Below are positions 8,688 to 15,273 of a stretch of 15,273 bases of DNA, in pieces. Source of the DNA: Actinomycetes bacterium (GTDB lineage: Bacteria; Actinomycetota; Actinomycetes; Actinomycetales; Actinomycetaceae); the NCBI GenBank assembly GCA_023420745.1, contig JAEZVQ010000197.1, forward strand, positions 1 to 15,273, in the 5' to 3' direction. Position numbers and translations under genes: made by a program. Positions within the stretch are counted from its first letter, which is position 1, and each line of letters opens with the position of its first letter. Under the pieces are notes generated by a model. That model did not search any database. It was not told the DNA's origin and saw only the letters and a list, made by a program, of their open reading frames with translations.

Positions 8688-10623
8688 GACGTTGCAGCGC
8701 CTAATCTTCCCCCTCGACCGCGACCCCGATGTGCTCCCGCTCTACGCCGAAGGTGCGGCTGGACGCGTTGAGGAACGCTACGGGCTCACCGCCAACGATG
8801 TCAGCATTGAAACCCCGGGAAAGCAGCGCATCACCCAGGTGCTTTCGCGCTACTCCTACCGTGTGGAAGCGGGAGAGCGCACCTCATTCGCCACCTATTT
8901 CAATGCCTTCCCTGCCGCATACTGGGCGGCGTACACGACGGTGAAGAGCGTTCGCCTCGACATCACCGTCCGCGGTCACGGGATGGTCATTGTGTCGCGA
9001 TCAAACGCCAAGGGCAACTGTTTTCGCATCGACTCCCAGTCGATCGCCAGCGACGACGCGACCACCGTCAGTTTCACCTTGCCGCTCAATACTTTTGGAG
9101 ACGGAGGCTGGTACTGGTTCGATGTCGTCGCCGAAGACCAGCCTGTCGTCGTCGAGCAGGCGCAGTGGGTGAGGGACGACAATGCGGGTGGTGACGAGGA
9201 CGGCGACGAATCCAGCACGTGGAAAGCGACCGTTGCCGTCACCACCTGCAACCGCCCCGATGACTGTACGGCAATGCTGACCCAAATGGGCAGTGGCGAC
9301 GACCTGGTCGACTACGTCGACGAAGTTATCGTCGTCGACCAGGGGACGCGACACGTCGTGGATGCTGACGGTTTCGCCACCGCGGGCGAGGCGCTCGGTG
9401 ATTTGTTGCGCGTGGTCACCCAACCGAACCTCGGCGGATCCGGGGGGTTCTCGCGCGGGATGATGGAGGCGATGGCGAACGAGTCACACTATGTCCTCCT
9501 CGTCGATGACGACGTGCGTATCGAACCCGAATCAATTGTGCGTGCCGTGACCTTCGCCCGCGCGACCCGCCGTCCCACCATTGTCGGCGGGCACATGTTC
9601 TCGATGTACCAGCGCACCACCTTGCACGCGTGGGCTGAAGCGGTGCGCCCCGAGTCGTTTTGGTGGCTTCCCGTCGACGGCACCCACCTCAACCACGATT
9701 TCGCGGCGGCGGGGCTGCGTGCCACCCCGTGGCTGCACGAGCGCGTTGACGGCAACTACAACGGGTGGTGGATGTGCCTCATCCCCACCCAGGTGGTGCG
9801 AGATATCGGGCTGTCGCTGCCGTTGTTCATTAAGTGGGATGACGCGGAGTACGGCGTGCGCGCACTCGAAGCTGGCGTGCCAACCGTATCCCTCCCCGGT
9901 GCAGCACTGTGGCACGTCCCATGGGCGGCGAAGGATGACACCCTCGACTGGCAGGCGTATTTCCACGCGCGAAACCGCTTGATTGCCGCGCTCCTACATT
10001 CCGACCGTCCCCACGGTGGGCGAGTGGTCGCGTCAACATTTGCTGTCACCGTCAAACACATTCTTTCGGCACAGTACTCCGTGTCGCACCTGAGAGCGCT
10101 GGCGATCCGCGACATACTCTGCGGCCCTGAGCACCTCTTCGACACACTTCCCCACGCGTTGGGGCGCATCCGCGATGAACGATCCACGTTCACCGATGCG
10201 CAGATTCACGCGTGTCGAGACGACCTACCTCCGTCGCGTGCGGGGCGGATGATGGGTACCACCGTGCGCCACCGTGCCGGTGCCGGAGCGAAATCGAAAG
10301 TGGTGACCGTCGCGCGCGGCGCGCTCCACCAGTTGCGGCGAGCTCACCACGGCACCGCGGTCGATATTGATATCCCATTCCCGGCACAGCGGTGGTGGAC
10401 ACTGATCCAGTACGATTCCGCAGTGGTGTCAAACTCTGACGGCTCTGGATTCAGCGTCTATCGTCGCGATCGTGCGCGCGCGGTCGAGCAGATTCGCGAA
10501 GCGAGTGCGCTGTCACGCGAGTTGTGGTCACGCTGGGATGAGCTCGCCGAACGCTACCGGGAGGCGATGAGTGACCTCGTCTCGCCTCACGCGTGGGCAC
10601 CGGTGATGGGGATCCCTTCCTGA
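8680..10623 (+). CDS. glfT2: Galactofuranosyltransferase GlfT2-like galactan polymerase
   Basis: The 647-residue protein aligns by eye with mycobacterial GlfT2 (637 residues) along its whole length. It has an N-terminal beta-rich domain with ERTSFATYFNAFPAAYW and GDGGWYWFDV. A GT-A domain follows with TTCNRP, VDQG, NLGGSGGFSRGM, the metal-binding DDD (276-278), DGNYNGWWMCLIP, LFIKWDDAEYG (387-388, matching the catalytic Asp pair) and LWHVPWAAKDDTLDWQAYFHARNR (His412, matching the metal-binding His). Helical C-terminal domains end in RAVEQIREASALSREL and AERYREAMSDL. GlfT2 is a processive GT2 enzyme that extends the galactan chain from UDP-Galf with alternating beta-1,5 and beta-1,6 links at the inner membrane face; linkage here is inferred. 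An acidic stretch (NAGGDEDGDESS) separates the N-terminal and GT-A domains. The 3' end overlaps a convergent gene by 37 bp. Confidence 0.95.
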   Translation: MTTTLQRLIFPLDRDPDVLPLYAEGAAGRVEERYGLTANDVSIETPGKQRITQVLSRYSYRVEAGERTSFATYFNAFPAAYWAAYTTVKSVRLDITVRGHGMVIVSRSNAKGNCFRIDSQSIASDDATTVSFTLPLNTFGDGGWYWFDVVAEDQPVVVEQAQWVRDDNAGGDEDGDESSTWKATVAVTTCNRPDDCTAMLTQMGSGDDLVDYVDEVIVVDQGTRHVVDADGFATAGEALGDLLRVVTQPNLGGSGGFSRGMMEAMANESHYVLLVDDDVRIEPESIVRAVTFARATRRPTIVGGHMFSMYQRTTLHAWAEAVRPESFWWLPVDGTHLNHDFAAAGLRATPWLHERVDGNYNGWWMCLIPTQVVRDIGLSLPLFIKWDDAEYGVRALEAGVPTVSLPGAALWHVPWAAKDDTLDWQAYFHARNRLIAALLHSDRPHGGRVVASTFAVTVKHILSAQYSVSHLRALAIRDILCGPEHLFDTLPHALGRIRDERSTFTDAQIHACRDDLPPSRAGRMMGTTVRHRAGAGAKSKVVTVARGALHQLRRAHHGTAVDIDIPFPAQRWWTLIQYDSAVVSNSDGSGFSVYRRDRARAVEQIREASALSRELWSRWDELAERYREAMSDLVSPHAWAPVMGIPS

Positions 10624-11336
10624 GCGCTCACTGTCACGCGCAGCGCCGGGTCGTCACAACAAATCACTCGACGGTGGTGAGTCCAGGCGGTGATGATTGA
10701 CGCGACGTCGCGGCGCTCGTCTGCCACGAGGAGCACCGCCCCAGGGTGTGCGTCAACAGTGCAAGGATCACCACGGTGACATTCCGGGGTCTCGACTGCA
10801 CGTATTCCCGGTTTCACAGGGGCGAGGAAATCGTCGGGCTGGGCGAAAGTCTCAGCGATCGCATCGACTGCCGTGTCGCACGGCGACCCATCCCACGCGA
10901 GCGCCAGGGGAGTGAGGGTGAGCAGCGCGACGGGAAGCCCCGGTTCGGTGTCGTCGAGTGTCGTCGCCACCGTGGCGTCAGAGGTGACGACGAGGTCGGC
11001 GTGGTGCGCCTGCTCCACGGTGTCGGCACCGTCACCGCCAATCCAACGCGAGGACATCACTGCTTGACCACCGGAACAGCTTGCGGCAACGCACCACACC
11101 AGCGCGTGCCACGACGGCGGCAGATCGAGGAACACCACGGGATGTGCGGCACCGTCACACAGGTCGCCAATCAGATTCGTGGTCTTCGCCACCCAGCGCA
11201 CGAGATTCGCTCCCGACAGTGGGGTGCGCGCACCGTTGCCGTACCAGACGAGTACGTCATCGCGGCGCGAAACCAGCGAAATTACAGCGTGGGTTTCTTC
11301 AATAGTGAGACTGGGGGTAGCGAGACCGGGAATCAC
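10587..11336 (-). CDS. TIGR03089 family protein (actinobacterial, AMP-binding-enzyme-like)
   Basis: Read on the minus strand this is a 249-residue protein (257 if the GTG at 11360 is used). The core GARTPLSGANLVRWVAKTTN, VVFLDLPPSWHALVW and LVVTSDA match TIGR03089, a family found only in Actinobacteria. Its members resemble the N-terminal subdomain of acyl-CoA synthetase/AMP-binding enzymes but lack the ATP-binding P-loop-like motif and the C-terminal lid. I see neither here, so adenylation activity is doubtful and the role is unknown. The inner GTG at 11336 is preferred because GAGAGGA (11348-11342) lies 5 nt before it, while the outer GTG has no ribosome site. In mycobacteria the family member (Rv3268) also sits near cell-wall sugar genes. 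It is divergent from whiB2 and converges on glfT2, overlapping it by 37 bp. Confidence 0.78.
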   Translation of the reverse strand: MIPGLATPSLTIEETHAVISLVSRRDDVLVWYGNGARTPLSGANLVRWVAKTTNLIGDLCDGAAHPVVFLDLPPSWHALVWCVAASCSGGQAVMSSRWIGGDGADTVEQAHHADLVVTSDATVATTLDDTEPGLPVALLTLTPLALAWDGSPCDTAVDAIAETFAQPDDFLAPVKPGIRAVETPECHRGDPCTVDAHPGAVLLVADERRDVASIITAWTHHRRVICCDDPALRVTVSAQEGIPITGAHA

Positions 11337-11404
11337 GGGGGTCCTCTCGATGGGGATCACTCAGTCGGTGTGACGAGTTCTCCATCTTCCCTACCACGAC
11401 AGAA

Positions 11405-11433
11405 TTGACTAAGGTGGATGACACGCGTGTAAT
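11405..11433 (+). promoter_or_regulatory. Sigma-A-type promoter of whiB2
   Basis: TTGACT (11405-11410) and TGTAAT (11428-11433) are separated by 17 bp, each matching the housekeeping consensus at five of six positions. This is the best promoter seen in the window. Transcription would begin near 11440, leaving a leader of about 32 nt with AAGGGG (11457-11462) 9 nt before the whiB2 GTG. The -10 overlaps a palindrome, suggesting repression or autoregulation. Confidence 0.7.
11421..11430. promoter_or_regulatory. 10-bp perfect palindrome in the whiB2 promoter, candidate operator
   Basis: ACACGCGTGT is a perfect inverted repeat that covers the end of the promoter spacer and the first half of the -10. 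With the preceding G it contains GACAC, the core recognised by WhiA in Streptomyces. A protein bound here would block RNA polymerase. No binding is shown; a palindrome this short can occur by chance. Confidence 0.35.
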
Positions 11434-11471
11434 TCGATTAACGATGTCGTGCGATTAAGGGGAAAACGAAC

Positions 11472-11756
11472 GTGTGGAATATCTTGGGAGAAGGAGCGAT
11501 CGAGTTCGATCTCGACGAATCTTTCGACGTGGACGGTCCCCTCGCATGGCAGCAGTTCGCCCTGTGTGCACAGACCGATCCCGAGGCGTTTTTCCCCGAA
11601 AAGGGGGGATCGACACGGGAAGCCAAGGCGATCTGCGCGTCATGTGAGGTTCGAGCAGAATGCCTCGAATACGCCCTCGCTCACGATGAGCGTTTCGGCA
11701 TCTGGGGCGGGCTGTCTGAACGCGAGCGTCGTCGCCTCAAGCGCCGCGCCGTCTAA
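11472..11756 (+). CDS. whiB2: WhiB2/WhmD-type iron-sulfur transcriptional regulator
   Basis: This 94-residue WhiB-like protein has the four cluster-binding cysteines at Cys32, Cys55, Cys58 and Cys64 (C-x22-C-x2-C-x5-C), the turn motif GIWGG (76-80) and a basic DNA-contacting tail SERERRRLKRRAV. The stretch ALCAQTDPEAFFPEKGGSTR followed by EAK is nearly identical to Streptomyces WhiB and Mycobacterium WhiB2/WhmD, which separates it from other Wbl classes. These orthologues hold a [4Fe-4S] cluster. Streptomyces WhiB acts with WhiA in sporulation septation, and WhmD is needed for normal septation in mycobacteria; a role in division control here is inferred. The N-terminus is short and acidic. 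The GTG start at 11472 has AAGGGG at 9 nt. The next gene starts about 30 nt after the stop with no terminator visible, so co-transcription is likely. Confidence 0.96.
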   Translation: MWNILGEGAIEFDLDESFDVDGPLAWQQFALCAQTDPEAFFPEKGGSTREAKAICASCEVRAECLEYALAHDERFGIWGGLSERERRRLKRRAV

Positions 11757-11786
11757 TCCCCGGTCATCCCCCATCCCGATTCACCT

Positions 11787-14700
11787 GTGACAAACCGCAC
11801 TGCACCGCACGCCACGACACCCCCATCGACTACCGCACTCGTCGTCACCCGTGGGCGCACCCCTTTCCTCGCCCGCACGCTCGCGGCGGTGGCTGCTCAA
11901 ACTCGCCCCGTCGACCTCCTTATCGTCGTTGACCTTGCCGGCGAACCGAGCGACAACGACCTCACTGTTGCGGGTTCACCACCAACGCGACTGATTGACC
12001 TCGGCTCAACCGCAACACGCCGCCATGATGCGCGCGACACGAGCTCGACCGAGGACGATTCCTCCAGTCCGCGCACTACCGCTTCACCGAGTTCAAACCG
12101 CGTTGATCCCACGACTTTTGGCGCCGCCGTTGCCGCGGCACTCGCCGACACGCCCCACGCCCTCGACAGCGACTGGCTGTGGCTGCTCCACGATGATTCC
12201 GCGCCGACACCGACATGCCACGCGGCACTCATTGCCGCCGGCGAGGAAGGGCGCACAGTCGGCATTGTCGGCCCCAAACAGGTGGCGTGGAGTCGCGGTG
12301 ATCGCCTGATCGAGGTGGGAAACCGTGCCACGCGCTCGGGTCGCCGCCTCGACACCATTGCCGACGGCGAAATTGACCAAGGGCAATACGACGACACCAC
12401 CGACGTCCTCGCCGTATCCAGTGCGGGGATGGCAATCAGAAGCGATGTCTACAGCGAGCTCAACGGATTCGACCCGCGACTTGGACCCTACGGTGATGGG
12501 CTCGAACTGTGCCGTCGCGCACGCCTCGGCGGATACCGCGTCGTCATCGCCCCCGACGCGGCAATCCACCACGCTCGAGCCTCCTACCGGGACGTGCGTG
12601 ACGGGGGGATCCCACATCCTGACCAATCCTTCGCACCGAGGCGTCGCGCCCAGCTCTACAACGCGCTTCTCGCCTCGACGCCACTGATCTTCGTGCTGCG
12701 CGTCATCGGACTACCGTTGCTCACCCTGGCGCGAATGATCGCGCGAGTCGTCACCAAACGCGTCGACCTCGCCTGGGCAGAACTGCGCGGCGCTCTCACC
12801 CTGATTCCTGACATCGCACCGGCGTGGAGGCGGCGGCGCTGGATTGCTTCGAAGGCACGCGTTCCCGCATCGACACTACGCAGCCTCGAGTCAACCAACC
12901 TCGAAATCTGGCGCGCGCAACGCACCGCAGCGAAACGCGACCGAGAACGTAAACCCGAGGAACGCGTCGAACCGGTCAGTGCGCGCCTCATCCGCGCCCA
13001 TCGCCGCCGTACCCGCACAGTTGCCGGTATTGGCACCCTGGTGGTCACGCTTGCCGTGCTGACGGTGGCGCGACCCATGATTTCTGGGATCACCGGTGGC
13101 GCCTGGGTCAACCTCCCACAGTCGTGGCGCACCCTATGGGTGACAGCGTGGAGCGGTTGGGGAGCCGGGGGGCTCGGATACCCCGCCCCCGTCGATCCGC
13201 TGGCGCCAGTGCTGGCACTGATGAGCGCGCCACTATCCCTCGTTGGCATCACTCCTACGACACAGCTGACCTGGCTGTGGGTGTTTGCCCCGGTGCTCGC
13301 GTGGCTGGCGATGTTTGCCGCTACAGAGAGCGTGACCCGGCGGCTGCCGTGGCGAGTTCTCGCGGCAACAGTGTGGACATTGACCCCGAGTTTCACGATC
13401 GCCTGGTCCCAGGGGCGTACCGCTGGAGTCCTCGCCCACCTCGCACTGCCGCTGCTGTGGTGGGGGTGGTCACGATCCACACACCTGTCGGCACCTGTGG
13501 TCGTGCGCGGTGCGGCAATCGGGGAGCGGACACTGTCACGCACGACCCACGATGCCTCCTTTGCCGCGCTTGCCGCCGCCGCTCTCGCGGTCGTCACCGC
13601 CTGCGCCCCGTGGACGTTGGTTGCCGCCATCGCCATCGCCGTCCTCCTCATCACTGCCGCGCGACGACGGTGGAAACTCGTGCTCGCCACTCTCGTCCCC
13701 TCGGCAATCTACCTCTTCCCAACGTGGCTTGCTGCCGCCTCTTTTTCAGTGCGACGCGCCCTGCGACTCACCCTCGCTGATTCGGGGCAGCCGTGGCGCT
13801 TCGACGCGGCGCCAACCTGGCAAACCGTTCTCGGAAGCCCGGTGGCACTCCACCCGGTCGACACCACCAACCCCGCGAGTGTGTCTTCAGTCAGCTACCT
13901 CATCCGCAGCCTCAACTGGGCGGATCTTGCCATGCTCATCCCCGGCACGATCCTCCTCATCGGCGCAGTCGTCGCGCTGTTCGGTCTTCGACGCCACGTA
14001 TTGCGCACGCGGGCAAGTGTCGCGGTGGCACTCGTGGCCTTCGTCATCGCCATCGTCGCCTCGCGCACCGCAATCGCCGTCGAGGACGGGCTGGTTGGCG
14101 CCTGGCCGGGCACGGCGTTGAGCATCGCTACCCTCGCCCTCATCATTGCCTTCATCGGTGCAACCTCGCCCCTCATTATCGAAGAACACGTGCGCTCCTA
14201 CGCCGCACGCCGGCGCATCGAACGCCACATGGCGCGGCGCGAACGCGCACAACATGAGCGTGACGAGTCGTTGAGCGAGGAAACAGACAAGGCTGAAACC
14301 ACACCGCACAGCGACAGCGATGAGGCGCGAGTGCTCACTGAAGCGCGCACTGCTCGATCGAGCAGCGTGCGCGACATCGAGACGCGCACGACATGGCATG
14401 AACGAATGCACCACCGGGCGCGCGTTGCCACCCTCACGGCGTGCGCACTGGCACTGATCGCGACCGCTGGATTCTGGATTGCCGACATCCAGCAGTCGAT
14501 CTCCGCGGGGGAGAGCACGAGCGCCGCTGCCACACCGCGCACGCTCATCCGCGTCGCAGCCCAATACCGCACACCCGCGGCGGCAATCGACGCGCAGCAG
14601 TCGCCGCGCCGAGCACGGCTGCTTGTTCTCAGCGCCGACGATACGACCATCCATGTCGAGATGTGGCGCGGGGACGGGCGTCAGCTCCTCGACTCCTCAC

Positions 14701-15273
14701 CTCTGCAACGCCTCGAACGCGCCATCGACGTCCAGTATTCGCGAGTAGGACAGCAATTCGACCTCAGTACGGCGCTCGACGTCGGTGACGTGACGTTGGC
14801 GGAAACGATTGCCACGCTGATGCAGTCCCCGCAGGCTGAGGTAGCCACCCGGATGCGTGATTTCGCCATCGACGAAGTGATGGTGGTATCCAGTGCGGGC
14901 GACCTCCACGACCAACTCGTCACCGCGCTCGACCGCACCCCCGGTATCCAACGCTCCGGGACATTGCAGGGCAACCTGCTGTGGCGCGTGCGACCGGATG
15001 GTGTTGAGCCGGTTCGCGTTCGCATTGAAATTCGCGATTTAGCCGACGGTGACGCGCCAAGTGCGATGGTGACGGTACCGAGCCACATCACCGGTGTCAC
15101 CCAGCGTCTCGACGACCTCGATGGGCTGGCTGGCGTCAACGCCGATCATCCGGCAGCACTCGTCTTATCTGAACGATTCAACACGCATTGGCGAGCCAGC
15201 GTCGACGGGCGTCCGTTGGCTTCGGTATCCGAAGGGTGGAATCAGTCATTCGTCCTCGATACCAATACCGGGG
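11787..15273 (+). CDS. Large GT2 glycosyltransferase/multi-pass membrane protein, 3' end beyond window
   Basis: The reading frame is open for 1162 codons to the right edge. Residues 1-290 form a GT2 domain: ALVVTRGRTPFLARTLAAVA, LLHDDSAPTP (Asp136, Asp137 at the metal site), SSAGMAIRSDVYSELNGFD and YGDGLELCRRARLGGYRV. A Ser/Thr/Asp-rich stretch of about 28 residues (78-106) is inserted between early strands. Hydrophobic helices follow near 292-310, 408-435, several in 471-660 and 710-795. A charged cytoplasmic-looking stretch (798-872), another helix (about 878-900) and a soluble, probably external, region to the end come next. Large proteins of this type follow whiB in Streptomyces and relatives as I recall; substrate is unknown. 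The GTG at 11787 lacks a Shine-Dalgarno sequence, but the protein then begins just before the first GT2 strand. It may be translated by reinitiation after whiB2. Confidence 0.85.
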   Translation, partial: MTNRTAPHATTPPSTTALVVTRGRTPFLARTLAAVAAQTRPVDLLIVVDLAGEPSDNDLTVAGSPPTRLIDLGSTATRRHDARDTSSTEDDSSSPRTTASPSSNRVDPTTFGAAVAAALADTPHALDSDWLWLLHDDSAPTPTCHAALIAAGEEGRTVGIVGPKQVAWSRGDRLIEVGNRATRSGRRLDTIADGEIDQGQYDDTTDVLAVSSAGMAIRSDVYSELNGFDPRLGPYGDGLELCRRARLGGYRVVIAPDAAIHHARASYRDVRDGGIPHPDQSFAPRRRAQLYNALLASTPLIFVLRVIGLPLLTLARMIARVVTKRVDLAWAELRGALTLIPDIAPAWRRRRWIASKARVPASTLRSLESTNLEIWRAQRTAAKRDRERKPEERVEPVSARLIRAHRRRTRTVAGIGTLVVTLAVLTVARPMISGITGGAWVNLPQSWRTLWVTAWSGWGAGGLGYPAPVDPLAPVLALMSAPLSLVGITPTTQLTWLWVFAPVLAWLAMFAATESVTRRLPWRVLAATVWTLTPSFTIAWSQGRTAGVLAHLALPLLWWGWSRSTHLSAPVVVRGAAIGERTLSRTTHDASFAALAAAALAVVTACAPWTLVAAIAIAVLLITAARRRWKLVLATLVPSAIYLFPTWLAAASFSVRRALRLTLADSGQPWRFDAAPTWQTVLGSPVALHPVDTTNPASVSSVSYLIRSLNWADLAMLIPGTILLIGAVVALFGLRRHVLRTRASVAVALVAFVIAIVASRTAIAVEDGLVGAWPGTALSIATLALIIAFIGATSPLIIEEHVRSYAARRRIERHMARRERAQHERDESLSEETDKAETTPHSDSDEARVLTEARTARSSSVRDIETRTTWHERMHHRARVATLTACALALIATAGFWIADIQQSISAGESTSAAATPRTLIRVAAQYRTPAAAIDAQQSPRRARLLVLSADDTTIHVEMWRGDGRQLLDSSPLQRLERAIDVQYSRVGQQFDLSTALDVGDVTLAETIATLMQSPQAEVATRMRDFAIDEVMVVSSAGDLHDQLVTALDRTPGIQRSGTLQGNLLWRVRPDGVEPVRVRIEIRDLADGDAPSAMVTVPSHITGVTQRLDDLDGLAGVNADHPAALVLSERFNTHWRASVDGRPLASVSEGWNQSFVLDTNTG

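Noticed and set aside
10621..10660. A rho-independent terminator after glfT2
   Set aside because: TGAGCGCTCA is a palindrome without a loop and no T-run follows in either direction.
11995..12687. Short plus-strand frames inside the large glycosyltransferase gene
   Set aside because: The in-frame GT2 reading from 11787 is continuous and motif-rich across this stretch, so no frameshift or separate small gene is needed.
12656..13690. A 344-codon open frame on the minus strand opposite the large membrane protein
   Set aside because: It is rich in Arg/Ala/Thr/Ser without domains, as expected for the antisense of hydrophobic high-GC codons.

Overview
The window reads as a chromosomal segment of a high-GC Gram-positive bacterium (Actinomycetota). 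The evidence is a WhiB-family regulator, a TIGR03089-type protein (a family known only from Actinobacteria), a full-length GlfT2-type galactofuranosyltransferase, high GC with strong C/G third-position bias, and GTG starts. No mycolate or arabinan genes are visible. A non-mycolate actinomycete (for example of the Actinomycetales) is plausible, but I cannot name a genus from sequence alone.

Region 1 (1-10623) is a cell-surface polysaccharide locus. The 5' part of a UDP-GlcNAc 2-epimerase gene (wecB, minus strand, cut by the window edge) is divergent from a plus-strand gene series. That series is: UDP-ManNAc-dehydrogenase-like enzyme; DUF6541-type polytopic membrane protein; a two-domain GT2 fusion (GlfT1-like plus AmsE-like); UDP-galactopyranose mutase (glf); ABC-2 polysaccharide permease (wzm); short Wzt ATPase (wzt); and GlfT2-like polymerase (glfT2). 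Genes are tightly spaced or overlapping. A 26-bp element (24/26 identical, with a TACACT -10-like core) lies just upstream of both the dehydrogenase gene and glf. This suggests two transcription units sharing one promoter type: 467-5740 (sugar donor, membrane protein, GT fusion) and 5789-10623 (galactan synthesis and export). Inferred product: a galactofuran-containing, lipid-linked polysaccharide exported by Wzm/Wzt and probably also carrying an N-acetylmannosaminuronic acid residue.

Region 2 (10587-11336/11360, minus strand) is a TIGR03089-family gene that converges on glfT2 and overlaps its 3' end by 37 bp.

Region 3 (11361-15273) starts with a short divergent intergenic region holding a clear sigma-A-type promoter (TTGACT-17-TGTAAT) with a 10-bp palindrome at its -10. 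It drives whiB2, the WhiB2/WhmD-type iron-sulfur regulator. About 30 bp later, with no visible terminator, comes a very large GT2/multi-pass membrane protein gene that runs off the window end (1162 codons seen). No tRNA, rRNA, CRISPR, IS element or phage gene was seen, and no gene-free stretch exceeds 300 bases; the two largest gaps (about 140 bp at 328-466 and about 110-135 bp before whiB) are divergent promoter regions.
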